Counted from the first letter of the stretch, positions 22,652 to 34,828 are shown. The stretch: 64,000 bases of DNA from Styela clava (GCF_964204865.1 NC_135262.1:9858001-9922000), one strand, 5' to 3'. Program-made: numbers and translations. Notes: generated by a model from the letters alone, not told the origin.

Positions 22652-25600
22652 ATGGCAGAAGGTGAGTACATGTACTGGTGAACAATTTTGTGATTGTATT
22701 TCACTATACTGCTGTACTGGCTATGCTGTGTTCTTCTTTCGATGAGTGTTTTCATATCCTAAATCGATTAAAAGTTATTGCCCGATTTTGTATCCACTAT
22801 CTGACTATCGCGTGTGTTAACGTTGTTTTCATTGCGCACGCACCATACTTTAATCACTGTCAGACTGTGGTAATATTGTCCTAAGTTATGCTAGTCTTTC
22901 AGGTGTCATTTTGCTTGTCTGTTTTTTTTTTTTATGCCAGAGCGACCAAAATAAATTTGTTTTATTGATTGAAATACATAAGTTGTATGTTACATAAAAA
23001 ATATGGTTGGTATGGAAGCCCTGCCCAACTATAAACAAATGATTAGTTCGTTATAATTTTCTTTTACCACCTACATTTTCAGCCTCATCAGTCAAAAATG
23101 GGTCGGTTTTAAAGGATATTCGAATGGATGGCAAAACTGTTTTAATAACTGGAGCCAACACTGGAATCGGATATGAGACTGCTAAAGATCTTTCATCTCG
23201 TGGTGCAAAGGTTATCATGGCGGGAAGAGACGCAGGAAAAGTAGAAAAGGCAATGAAAGAGGTAAAAATATACGTTTTATATAGCTCAGTTGTTTGTATT
23301 ATAATCTTATATATGAATATCAAAATATTATAAGATTCTAAATTGATACCGATGTACTGAGCATGGTGACCTTTTTAGTGAAGTTGGTTTTTGATACTTA
23401 CAAACTATCGTTATATTGAATTTGCAAACTTTTATGGTACCACAAGGGTAGCATTGTTTGGCAAGCTACTACTTAAGCCTAAATTTAAGCCTATTTCTCG
23501 ATTCCAATTTTTTTAACCCTAATTCGAAAACATGAGTTGAAACTTTTAATATGAGTTTTCGTTTTTAGATAAAATCTTGTGATCCTAAAGCCAACCTTGT
23601 TGGTGTAGAACTGGATCTAGCATCCATGGAGTCGATTCGAAAATGTGCAGATAAAATAATGGAAACTGAGGCAAAGCTAGATGTACTAATAAATAATGCG
23701 GGTAATATATACAATTAAATGTTTATCATAATTTTGTTTCGATGACTGAAACAATGCTCAATTAGAAGAAGTTTTTGTTAATTTGGTTTAATGATATTCA
23801 AAATCTGCTCAAAACATTGGTGGAATACAATATTCTGCAACCCATAACCCAAATATGAGATTTTTTTAATTTTTTTAAAGCAAGTTTTTCAATTTGCTTC
23901 TCTGGCAACGTAGCCTTTTTTAGAAAGTGGCCAATTTTTACCTTTTTAAGTTTACTTATTTAAAATGACCTGGGTGCTTGATAGAACAGCTCAATTAAAT
24001 CATGATGGTAGGTGATTTTGCTTTATGACCATTCATAAATGTTCGAATAAATACTTCATTCTGAAATACCCATTTTTTGGTGCTGATGATATTGGTTGAA
24101 GTACCAATTTGAAACTGTCCTATATCTTTTAACATGCGTTGTGTGTTTTCAATAGGCATAATGAGCTGTCCTCAATGGAAAACTAAAGATGGTTTTGAGA
24201 TGCAGCTAGGAGTAAATCATATTGGCCATTTCTTATTCACCAATCTGTTGTTGGATCTTATAAAGGTGAAAAATGGTATATTAATAGCCATATTCTTAGT
24301 TTGAAAAAAATAATAAATTACAAATTGCATCAGCTTTGTAAGAAACTGTGATTTTGCTCATTTCAACATGTATAATGATCTTACTGTTTCAATCCGCATT
24401 CATTATAAATTAAAACTTAATATCAACAATATGTAATCTGCAAATAAATCTGTCATTGAGTGACCGTAATTTAGTAGCAACAGAAGAAATTGCATATGTG
24501 ATGCAACTATTTACATTCTTTATACCTCTGTCAAAGAAGAATATTATTGATATATATTCACTCACAAAATTACATGACTAATATAATTAAAGTAAAGATT
24601 GTCAGAAACAATTATTCTCATTCTCATATTTTGACAGAGAAGTTCTCCAAGTCGAATTGTCATCTTGTCATCCAGTGGACATACCAGAGGTCGTATGAAT
24701 TGGGACGATATCATGTCTGAAAAGAAATATAATCCTTTTGTAGTATATTGTCAAAGCAAACTTGCAAATATTCTTTTTGCAAGAGAATTGAGTCGTAAAC
24801 TTGAAGGTAATAATAATATCAATAATATGTATTTTCCTTGGCCTACGAGCTACCATTAATTTAATATATATTTTCAAAAAATTGTGAGAAATCTATGAAA
24901 CTCGTTCATTCCGAATAAGGCCGTATCCTACAAGCAGCCACTGACATCTCACAATATGTAGGAAGTTACTTTTATTTGAAGAGACTGTTTCTATTATGGC
25001 ATTGCCTTCCCAATTTTATTACACCCTGGCGTGGGATTTGAATCTGTAATCTGCGATGACAGCCCAGTTGGGTCTCACGCATCAATCGTTAGGCCATCTC
25101 ACCACATTTATTCATACTCTTTTGAACAGGTACTGGCGTTACTTGCAACAGCGTACATCCTGGTTTAGTGAAAACTGAGCTTGGTCGCCATTTCATGAAC
25201 AAAGAAGGAACTTGGAATACGATAAAATACTATCTTGTTTTTCCATTTGTAAAGATGATTTTCAAAACTCCTGAACAAGGTGCCCAAACCAGTATTTACT
25301 GCGCTGTTGCTCCAGAGCTCAATCAAGTGTCAGGAAAATACTTTGCGTGAGTACTGTTTTTGATTTTAGACCTACTTGGTGAATTTATTAATGTAAGCCT
25401 ATGCCTCAGTTTGCATCCAGTTGATTTCATAACATGATTTTATCAAAAGATGATGGTGGTCCATAGCAAATTGGGTAGCATAAATTTTGGAACAATTAAT
25501 ATTCCCATTTGCTTGAAAATTCTTTAATACTTAACTTGACTTGGATACTTGCAGAAAAACTTGAATCGAAATGCAATACGTTTTTGCGAACTACTAGTCT

Positions 25601-27111
25601 ACAGGATGTAACTGTATTACATAGTGAAGAGTTGCGGTTACTTTATTGCAATTACTTGGATTAATTTTGTAGATATGGCTTTTTCTTCTCTATAACCACA
25701 TCTTTGAAATTCAATTTTCATGCGAGTTAGTTTGATTTTTGACACTCAACAGTGTCATATTATTCTCTGTCCCTCAACTGATTCCAAACATTTTTAGGAA
25801 GGTTTTTTGGTGCTCCTGTAGTATGTGTAACCTAATACATAGTGTTCAGACTGTGCGCAATCTTGGTACACATACTACGGGAGCACCATTTTTTTAACAT
25901 ACAGGTACATATTAATTATTAATCTCCTATGAATAGGAAATATTTTTGCTCAAACACAATAAAAATGGTATGTAAACATATTCAACAATCAGGCATATTT
26001 GCTCTGGTGCCATTATTAGGTCATAACTTTCCACAATTATTCATTTATATCAGGCTACACTGTGAATATTGTTCATAAAATGTAACTTTTTACATCACAC
26101 TTACATGGCCCGACAGTCTAGACCAGGGGTCACCAAACTGTTTTGACCGCGAGCCAGGTATGTCTCAAGCTTTGTTGAAACGGGCCGGACAATACAATAC
26201 AATAAATTCCCAAAAGTTGGGAAATCCATTCACATTATTTAACAATATAAATTCTACATTTCTGAAGATTTGAATATTAAATTCTATCTATTCCGCAGAA
26301 TATAGATCAAGAACATCGTAGCAAAACAAATATATAAGAGTTGTAGATCTATACAACAATCCTAGGATTAGCCGTTAGCAAAACATTGCTGTCAACAGTG
26401 TCAAGAATATCCTCATTTAAGCGGCACAAAAGTTAGTTTGACTTGTGAAATTGGAGCAGTACGCGAGGGATTACAGTAGGCTACTATTAACGCAAATGCA
26501 CCTCCGATGTACACAGCAACAGTTCACGGAAAGCACGTGTCACAATGCATCTTTCGCAGAAAACATTGCGTACCGGTAGAGAATTTTAGCCTATATTATC
26601 ACAGCTATTTCTAGACTAATTTTTGATTACTACTATTAAACAACTCCTAAGAAGGCAAAATGATGATTGACTTATTTGATTCATACATAACTTTCCGAAA
26701 CACAACCAAAAACTAAGGAAGAGCATTCCACATCGCAAAAACCAGGCATTGTTTACTACCAGACTGAAAGTCTGTCTGAGTGAGTGTCTGAGCCGGATGC
26801 AAGAAGGCATATTATTACATCACTTTTTCTCATCTTGCTGATTGGGCAATGTTACGAAATAAACAAAGGACGCCACGGGCCAGCCCGCGGGGTGTAGTTT
26901 GGTGACCCCTGGTCTAGACTGGCGGAATTTTTGGCCCCTGGTCCAAAAACCTTACCCACCCTTGGTATAGATTTTTTAACATTGTGCTATATGTAGAAAA
27001 TGTTTTTGTAGAGATTGCAAAATTGAGGAGGAGGCACCGGCAGCCAAAAACGATGAAGATGCAAAACGACTATGGGAGTTGTCACTAGAGTGGACAGGCC
27101 TAACAAAGTAA
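22652..27111 (+). CDS. Short-chain dehydrogenase/reductase, retinol dehydrogenase 11-14-like, 7 exons, 305 aa
   Basis: Exons: 22652-22661, 23083-23261, 23569-23701, 24156-24265, 24638-24806, 25130-25346, 27012-27111. All have GT-AG borders and matching phases, and they join to 918 nt. The classical SDR signature is complete: cofactor loop TGANTGIG (residues 26-33), NNAG (105-108), catalytic Ser in ILSSSGH (about 156), YCQSK (Tyr181, Lys185) and [23 protein letters not shown] and [14 protein letters not shown] are typical of the RDH11/12/13/14 branch, which reduces retinal or lipid aldehydes with NADPH. The N-terminal membrane anchor usual in that branch is absent: exon 1 codes only MAE plus one base, and an in-frame TAG lies upstream at 22625. 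A different first exon could supply an anchor. Substrate is not deducible. Intron 6 holds a hAT element and a MITE. Confidence 0.87.
22905..22975 (+). repeat. LINE 3'-tail fragment
   Basis: The string gccagagcgaccaaaataaa, then tttgttttattgattg, resembles the ends at 38690-38872 and 35035-35190, which share a gagtgaccaaataaaattga-type tail with short tandem repeats, as non-LTR retrotransposons often have. It lies in intron 1 of the SDR gene. Confidence 0.35.
24915..25112 (-). repeat. SINE-B, second tRNA-derived family, minus orientation
   Basis: On the minus strand it has a tRNA-like head: A box gatggcctaacgattg and B box agattcaaatcccac. The body follows, ending in tgtgagatgtcagtggctgc. It shares body blocks with 52597-52727 (cattgc.t.cccaatttta, then ccctgg) and 15301-15440. 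It lies in intron 5 of the SDR gene, just before the exon 6 acceptor. Confidence 0.6.
25809..25887. mobile_element. Family-M palindromic MITE (79 bp)
   Basis: GGTGCTCCTGTAGTATGTGT pairs with acacatactacgggagcacc across a short loop. It lies in intron 6 of the SDR gene. Confidence 0.75.
26124..26911. mobile_element. Non-autonomous hAT element (788 bp), intron 6 of the SDR gene
   Basis: The termini CAGGGGTCACCAAACTG and tagtttggtgacccctg are inverted repeats, and GTCTAGAC is exactly duplicated at 26116-26123 and 26912-26919. The inside has no transposase; near the left end is gacatacc.ggctcgcggt on the minus strand, a pattern common in Charlie/Buster-like elements. Confidence 0.88.
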
Positions 27112-27179
27112 ATAAGTTCGTCACATAATGCACTTGACTAAGTGATTCTGTAATCTTATTGTTATGCAATGATAGTAGT

Positions 27180-29192
27180 TAGGGCTGGGCAAAATATTCG
27201 AATAATGAATATCGAATCAATATCAAAATATTCGAATGGCATTTTACTATTCGAATACCCGGTACCACGTGACCTGCGCCGCTTTGCTTCAACACGGAAT
27301 TCGCGCGTCGCCAAATCAATCGTGAATTGCGCGAGAATTCACAAACGGCGCTCGCTAACATACAAAAGCGACAAATTTTCTTTGCGTTATGATGTTATTT
27401 GTTTGTTATTTGTTTTCTTTTCACGCCTAACGTATCGTTTCATTTCCTTATTTTGCAAAATAGGTCCCCACCGTTGCTTTAATATAAGAACGTTCTGTAA
27501 ATTATAAAGGTATGACGATGTATTTGAAAAATCGGAAATTCTCATTGCCGTCTGTAACAGTCACCGCGATTACGCGCTCGTTAAAGAGACGATTTTTCAG
27601 CGTATAATGATTTTTCTGTTGCGTAAAATGATCAATCCATGACAACTACGGGATTCCAAAATGTCTTTATATATTAATTTAATTATGTCAAACGTAACTC
27701 GCGGTTGCTTCTTCTTAAGTCAAAATTAAAACATTACTTCCCTGAAATGCCACGGCGATCTGTGGACATAAAAGTATGAGATAAACTGCCGGGTGTATTC
27801 AATTTTAATAGGTATTTTTGGAATCTTGCGAACTCGTTATCGCCGTTAGAAAAATCTCAACTGATATAAAATCCCGTAGAGTACAATTTCATTTCGTACA
27901 ATATAAAGTATATCGTTTAATCAAAAATACATATTCATCGTCGCGATAAATAATGAGTTTTCTGTTGGGCTAAGTAATCAATTTGTGACCGATAAGGGCA
28001 TATTTAAAATGTCTTGCTTTATTATTGTCTTCAATTTAACCAGCGGTTTAGTCGCCAAAATGAAATGTTCACAATTTTAAAATATCACGGCAATCTGCGG
28101 ACCCAAAGTGTGGTAAACTGCTTGAATATATAAAGCTTTGATTTCCTTATTTTCAGGACTTGTAACATCAAAAAATCCATAAATCTGATGTAATATCTCA
28201 GGTTAAAATTTAGTTTAGCACAATAAAAATTGATTGAATATACATTAGACTGATTATCTTATATATATCATCACAACCCGGGGAAAATTGTCCCGTTTCA
28301 AACCTTGTATAATGTTGAAAAGAAAATTTTCGACGGCAATTTAAAGTAATGGATAATATGGCCAATCCCGCCCACAATTAACAGTGCTTCGATTTTAGTA
28401 ACGATATGTTTTCTGAACGCTGACCAAACATAATGTGTGCGAGAGGCACACGAAATTTTGCGATTTTCAATGTATAAAAAGGCGTTTTTAAACTGTCGCA
28501 GGCCTCAATAAAACTCATAGTGTTTAAAGTTTTATTTTCAGTATTTTATATTGCCGCTTTTCAATCAAAAAATTTGCGTTGTCCTCAGAAACTCACCGCC
28601 GATGAACGTATATTAATTAAACTATCGCCGGATTCGCAATTCCGTGTGTGTACAAAAATAAAATAATTTTCATCGTTAACGTCGTACAACGTTGTGGAAA
28701 ATTTTTGATTTAGAGAAAATAAAACCAACATAAAGTTGTTTACAGCCTAAATACCACGCCACGCTGATAATAACAATCGGCGATTATAGCAAAATGCTAT
28801 TACACGCGTTATTGTCGACTTTTACAGTTTTAAATAAATTTCAACGGCAACGCACGGGTGTACCTAATATATGAAACTTCGATGTCCGCCGACCCACAAG
28901 AATTAATACTTTCAAAAAAATGAATCAGGCGGGAATACAGATTACGAACTTTAGGATCGCGGCGACAAGAACAATTAGCGATTTTGATGAATTTAACCAG
29001 TAAATAAAAAACGCTTTGTTGCCGACTTTCAAAGTTTCTTCTAATTTTCGAAGGGAGTATCGACCTCCGACGGACCCCCGTTGTATTTAAAAAAATATTC
29101 GTTATTCGACTATTCGTAAAAAAATATCGGTATTCGTAAAAAATATTCGAACTATTCGATTCGAAAAAAATATTCGATTTTGCCCACCCCTA
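27180..29192. mobile_element. Non-autonomous hAT element with TAGGGCTGGGCAAAAT ends (2.0 kb)
   Basis: The termini TAGGGCTGGGCAAAAT and attttgcccacccct+a are inverted repeats. ATAGTAGT is exactly duplicated at 27172-27179 and 29193-29200. The element starts 69 bp after the SDR stop codon, so it lies in or next to that gene's 3' UTR. Inside, the stretch at about 27590-27790 is repeated in diverged form at about 27950-28150 (ataatgatttttctgttg and ataatgagttttctgttg, then cggcgatctgtggac and cggcaatctgcggac). No intact transposase is seen. Confidence 0.85.
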
Positions 29193-29200
29193 ATAGTAGT

Positions 29201-30523
29201 AATGGAGTGAATCTCATTATTATTTTGACTCAGTACCAACAGAATATTGTATGAATTTTATTTATAGAGTGAAAAACCATTATACCTCAATTATCTCGTC
29301 AAACGTTATATAATAAGTTTACTAACGAGTAGCATTCCAAATCGTCTACACTACGCATCCACCTAATTATAGCATTAGTTGTCAACTAGTTCCATGTATT
29401 TTTTATTGCATTTAATAAACATGATATATTGTACATCCTACATTGCATCTAATGTTATTATAATATTAAATCGTAAATCAATATTGTTTTTAGTTCCTCA
29501 TATATACTTGATTTAACACATTGGACGTTCAATACATAATATATTATATTTCATTTTCTAATTTTCATAATGCCCAGTCACACATTTTACATTAATCTCT
29601 TTTTAATGCTAATAAATTTTTCAACTCAAGCTTCTTGGATGTTTTGTTATTTCATGGTTTCCAAACTGTTGTAAACAGATCGTAATGACTGAGTGTTGTT
29701 TATTTATCAAAATGACCCAACTTGGATGCGATATGAAACTGGTAGAGGATTTTTAGTGAAATAAGGAAGAAGTACAATGAGCATTCACCCCCATGCGTGT
29801 CTGTCTATTTTTCAGTCGCTCGGCGAGTGTTTGGATAGGATTTACATATTTATCCCGAGCAGAGGAAAGCCGATAAGACGGCTTAACCATATGGCGAACC
29901 ACGGCCTCTCGCCCATTTACCATTTCATGTCGGCTATGGGATTAGTCAGTTATTTGCTTTTAGGAAGCATGAATTTGATGGTAGAGGAAACCGTAACTGA
30001 CCAGCGGTTACGTGAACCACCCTACGGCAGCGAGGAGTCCAGCAATCCTCTCGCGCATAACTATCTCCACATGGGATTCGATCCTGCGAACCCACGCAGA
30101 GTAATCAGAGGTGCGGTGGCGTGCGTGTTGAGTTGAAGAATTCATTAGCACTAATGCTTAGCACGATGAGCCACACCGCCGCGCCAAACTTGCAATTTTT
30201 TGTTCATTAGTAACATTTGAATATAAGTTTCAGCTTCATTCTCTTTACACTTGTATACTATCGTCCATACAGATTATAGCACCACAACACGCCGCTGATT
30301 ATTGAGTCAAAATAAACTTATACTGACTTCAAATGCCATTTTGTCATATGATTAAGTCGTCTTATTGCCTTTTCTCTCCTCAGGATAAATATGTACCGTA
30401 AATCCTATCAAATTTTTTATTTAGCGATGGACATCAAAGCCTGTATATACCGGGATAGTCGCTCCGACCTTCGTCGGGTGCGGCCGTGTCAGCTGGAAAA
30501 GACCAAAGGGACTTTATATTTAT
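29201..30523. other. Intergenic with SINE-A
   Basis: An AT-rich spacer with no coding signal. A nearly complete SINE-A occupies 29843-30187. At 30360-30410 is a detached SINE tail (tctctcctcaggataaatat, then gtaccgtaaatcctatc). The 119-codon frame starting at 29777 mostly crosses the SINE and is not a gene. Confidence 0.5.
29843..30187 (-). repeat. SINE-A, near full length, minus orientation
   Basis: On the minus strand it carries the tRNA-like head (gtggctcatcgtgctaagca; B box gcaggatcgaatccca) with a duplicated or extended stretch between the A and B boxes. The body and the gataaatatgtaaatcctat tail follow. It agrees closely with 8501-8829. Confidence 0.85.
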
Positions 30524-31338
30524 TAGGGATGGGACGAGTCCGGCATTACAGAGATTCGACGAATCCGAGTAGTGGCTGTGAAGTGGATTTTCAGCCCATC
30601 ATCTTGCGTCGATTCTGGGCGGCTATTTAGAAATTCTTACATGTCAATGTGAATAATAAAAAGCTTTTGATTACAATGCTCCCATGCATCCCAATGCTTC
30701 CCATAATTCTATATATTTCTAGCCAAATTTACTATGTCGCGTACGCGAATGGTAGAGAGATGCCACTTGTCGTCAATACAATGCTTGCAATTAGTAGTTC
30801 ATGTAAACGTTATAAAACGCTCCATGCCTTCCATTGCTCCCTTTTTAGAGAAAGGATTGCACGTAATAAACTCGATTTAAAAGAGGTACGTATTGAACTA
30901 TTGATGAGATGATTCCCCCTTGGGTTGATCCTGCGCATGTTTCATATTTATTTACGCGAATCGAATACATATTTTATTGTGTACCACATGTATACCGAAA
31001 AGGATAGATAGTTTGAAGGCGACTGTCGCATCATTGTTATAAGCGATCTATAGTTTTTAACATGCGGTATATTATCTGGATGTCTGTCTTCGTTTTTATT
31101 AGGAGTGTTTATAATACACACGAGTGATATTGTTACATATCTAACCTTGAATTTCACCTAGTTGAGGTATGTAGTTAGATTTATAGGGGTAAAAGTAAAA
31201 ACATAGGCGTATATTAGTAAAACAGAAATGATTATAGACTCGGTGAAAACGACGTGGACTCGAAATCGAATCCGAGTCCAAAAAATGCCTCGATTCGACT
31301 CGAATCCGAGTCCGGATCTGAATCCCGGCACATCCCTA
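30524..31338. mobile_element. Non-autonomous hAT element with TAGGGATGGGACG ends (815 bp)
   Basis: The ends TAGGGATGGGACGAGTCCGG and ccggcacatccct+a are inverted repeats with further pairing inside (gacgaatccgag and actcgaatccgagtc). ATATTTAT is exactly duplicated at 30516-30523 and 31339-31346. The short open frames inside are not convincing. Confidence 0.85.
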
Positions 31339-31426
31339 ATATTTATAGTCACTTTGGAAAAGACTAGTGAATGCTACGCGTTGTATGTTCCGGTATCTGT
31401 CTGTAATCTGTATGTGTAATATCAAC

Positions 31427-31668
31427 ATGAGCAAACCCCATCCACTGGAATTAAAGAAGTTTATGGATGACAGATTGGATTGAAAGTTAAATGGTGGACG
31501 ATCTGTTGCGGGTATATTGCGAGGTTTCGATCCTTCTATGAATCTACACGTGGATGATAGAACAGAGCGTAGAAAAGATGGGACCATTGCACCTGTTGGA
31601 ATGGACGAATGGTGGTCGTTCGTGGAAATTCGATATTGATGTTGGAAGCATTGGAACGGATACAATGA
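31427..31668 (+). pseudogene. SNRPG: Processed pseudogene of small nuclear ribonucleoprotein G (SmG)
   Basis: From ATG 31427 the frame reads MSKPHPLELKKFMDDRLD, then an in-frame TGA where SmG proteins have a sense codon, then KLNGGRSVAGILRGFDPSMN. About 8 extra bases near 31600-31612 (a duplicated atgg.cga) shift the frame. In the new frame it ends MVVVRGNSILMLEALERIQ and a stop at 31666-31668. The whole of a roughly 76-residue Sm protein is covered without introns. One stop plus one frameshift means it cannot encode SmG, a core protein of spliceosomal snRNPs; the functional gene must be elsewhere. A retrocopy is the simplest explanation. Confidence 0.85.
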
Positions 31669-31874
31669 TTTCAAACTGGACTAACCGAAAACGACAAAAG
31701 AACCCAACACCCCAATCCATGATTTGTGCATAGACTGCTATGGAACATTCAATCCATTTACCAAGCTTGTTTTATAGTAAAAAAATATTTGTCACTGTAT
31801 TACTTTTGCAACGTAATTGGACTAGGCCTACAGCATCACCATTTTTCGGCAGCGAGTGTTCTTTAATCCATATA

Positions 31875-34828
31875 TTAGGCCGCGAGCCGAGGCCCTGAAA
31901 AACGCCTAGAAAGTGAGTTTCGTAGCGCACATCAGGTAACTAACTACCTGAAAATGATTTTAAAATGTTCCTTAAAAATTTAGTAACGAATATTGCCTTG
32001 TTCCCTTTTCCAAAAGTTGCACGTTTCACGGAAAAGACGCTTTTACTACAAGAAATATGTGCTACGATCTGTCCTATATTCTCTACATTTTCGGCAATGA
32101 ACAATAACTTCTGCATAACGTAACAATTGAATCGAATCAGCTGTTAGCGAGCGGATGAATATCAGTTATTACTGCTCGACCTTGCGTTGAGTTGGGCAGC
32201 CTTTCCATAGCACTGTTTAGTTATTATTAGTTAAGTTATGCTAAGACATTGTTGAAAAATGTACAAGTGAGTTATTAAACACTTGTAGATTCTTACCACG
32301 GATATGAACCGCGAGACGAAGCCTTGAAAACGCCCAGAAAATGAGTTTCGTAGCGCACATCTGGTAACTAAATAAATTCTTCAGTCCTGTGTGAAAATGA
32401 ACATACTGAAAGCATTATAGCTTGTTGCACAATCCTGATGCGAAATTGAATATAAGAGGTTCCCGGAAATTCAATAACCATCAGTTTACAATACATACAT
32501 AAGAACTATGTAATTCGACAGCCCTACAGCACACTAACACAGATGTATTCCTGTAATGTTTTGCCTGACCAAAATCGGACTTCCTCAGTCAATCATAACT
32601 TATTAGGTAGATTACGAAAAATATGGCATACATGTAATCGACAACAAAAAATACTTTAATTGTGTGACGGGGGTCGCGAGTGACCTCGAAAGCAGCGACA
32701 CCAACAACGTTGATTCACATTAGCGAATAAATTTTATGTAATAACCACAAGCAGTTTACAACAAGAACAGCATAAAAAGCTACATCCATTTTATAGAAGC
32801 TATCAAACGTATTTATTTTAAGCAATGAAGTCAAAAATTAACATCGTGAGCACGAAAACACAAATAAATCAGTTATTTCTCACTTAAAAATTTACCGGAA
32901 AAGTCAAGAAAATTAAATGAATGTACAATATGTACATAACATAGTGAACAGAAATATTTCGATTGGTCTTTTTTAGTTTAAGTGGTTATGTATTTGAACA
33001 AAGGCAATATTATTTCTAGAAACAGGACTACGACACTAACGAATGTCCGAAAAAAAACAAATAAATGATACTTATTAAATCAACTGCAACATCTAATTCA
33101 CTTTCTTCTGAATTGTTTTCGAAATCCACTATCTCGAAAATCGACTTTTCTTCTATAAGTGTACTGTGATTTTTGCAGTCAATACAAAAACAAAAATCTG
33201 TGCAATTTAAGTTGATTTTGGCACACTTGCATAAATTATTTTGATCATTTTTCTTACACTTGCAGTTTGCCAAATCAAGAACTGATTTGAGGGCCACATG
33301 CTTCTTCAGTGAATCATTGTTGGGTGGGAAGAGTATAATTCTTATGTTTGCCATTGTTAAATAGACGTGCCCTGGTATCATTTACATTCTTCATATCCTC
33401 TTCATACAGTGAACAAACAAATTCCTCAGCTTTATTTATTAACGCCTCGTTATCCTCAAAAGATCTTCATACTTGAGAAAAAAATGAATTGAAAACCTCA
33501 ATGAAGTCTCCAACAAGAGTTTGATGGGCAGTTCCAATTGCAGAAAAGTGCTATAGTATTTCAATATGAATAGGCCATCTAAGCTGTTTGCAACTATTAT
33601 GATTCTCATATACCTTTACGCTTCAAGACTTCTTGTTTAATCCATTTTATAGCACTGATGGCAGCAAGGATTAGAGCCTGCGTTAGGTCGGATTGGTGGA
33701 ACATTGCCGTTTTCTTTTTTTTTGTGGTACGGCATCTAAAATGAGGAAGAAAATCATATTTGGAACAGCATGAGTGTAAAAATACCACTAAATACTAACT
33801 AATACCTTGAATACATAATGCATTTTATCTGATGTACTCAATGAGCGTATATATGCTCATTGCATGTACTACAGTCCAGCAGTGTTTGCATACCATTACT
33901 ATGCATACTATAAATTTTGATATATCACAGTCTGAAATGCTCTATGACAGTATGAGTATGGACCACAGACTATATTTTAAAACATCAACTGTCTGTCTAC
34001 AATACAATACAATTGATTTCTCACCTCTCAATCGTTTCCAGTGCTACTTTCTTCCCACTCCTGCATAACTTATCATTGCTTCCCAGGTTCTTGTCGACTC
34101 TATGACTTCAGATTTAGACCAACCGACATTGGTAAAATTGATTATTTCTTCTCTTTCACACAAACGTGCATTACAGAAACAGCCATTAATTTATATTTCC
34201 AAATATGCTGTGGCCTATATAGTAGTATAAGTCTGCTGAATAGTCAAGAAGAGTCATTAAATTAATCACAAACATTTCATGCAAGCCAGAAAATATCGTT
34301 GTTTGTGACATATTATTTTAGGTCTAGCCTTCCTTGGAGTTACCGCACCGTACCTATTTAACAACGTCTTAGGAGCTAGTGCTCAACTAAAATTGCTATT
34401 TATGGTAAGGATATACAAGTGTTTAATATCTTAATTATACTTTTCAACACGTCCTTAGAATAACTGAACTAATAATAACTGAAAAACCTATGGAAAACTA
34501 CTCAACGCAAAAGCGAGCAGTAGTAGTACATCTGATATTCATCCGACCACTGGGGATCCACCTACAGCTGACTAATTTGATTGTTACGTCATGCAGAAGT
34601 CTGCGTTCATTGGCCCATGATACCGGAAAAGCAGAGAAAATAGGACAAATGGTAACACATATTCATTGTAGTAAAAGCGTCTTTTCTGTAAAACGTGCAA
34701 TTTTTGAAAGTGGGAACGAGGCAATATTTGTTACTAAATTTCTACGGAACATTTTAAAATAATTTTCAGGTAGTTACCTTATGTGCGCTACGAAACTGAA
34801 AGATAAATGGCCTCGGCTCGCGGCCTAT
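31875..34828. mobile_element. 3-kb DNA element with about 425-bp terminal inverted repeats
   Basis: The left arm 31875-32300 and right arm 34405-34828 are inverted copies at about 80-85% identity by eye. They begin TAGGCCGCGAGCCGAGGCC on the left and end ggcctcggctcgcggccta on the right. The arms also share gtttcgtagcgcacat, gaaaagacgcttttactaca and gatgaatatcag. Just inside the left arm (about 32300-32385) the outermost 70 bp recur in direct orientation (ccgcgagacgaagcc, then gtttcgtagcgcacatctgg). The middle holds a minus-strand Cys-rich frame at 33028-33381. Target duplication could not be fixed. The class is unknown. Confidence 0.7.
33028..33381 (-). CDS. Cys-rich (CXC-like) open frame inside the long-TIR element, 117 codons
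   Basis: The frame is open for 117 codons. Its middle reads NCKCKKNDQNNLCKCAKINL, then NCTDFCFCIDCKN, close to one half of a TSO1/tesmin CXC zinc-binding motif. Such Cys-rich tails are known from some transposon-encoded proteins. The frame sits between the inverted arms, so it is most likely the 3' end of a decayed transposon gene. It lacks any recognisable catalytic domain. The product, if any, is unknown. Confidence 0.4.
   Translation of the reverse strand: MIPGHVYLTMANIRIILFPPNNDSLKKHVALKSVLDLANCKCKKNDQNNLCKCAKINLNCTDFCFCIDCKNHSTLIEEKSIFEIVDFENNSEESELDVAVDLISIIYLFFFGHSLVS

Noticed and set aside
34041-34403. Possible plus-strand mini-exons (34087-34131 and 34322-34403) inside the long-TIR element
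   Set aside because: The second piece needs a phase that the first does not supply, and the donor lies in the inverted arm; not enough for a gene model.
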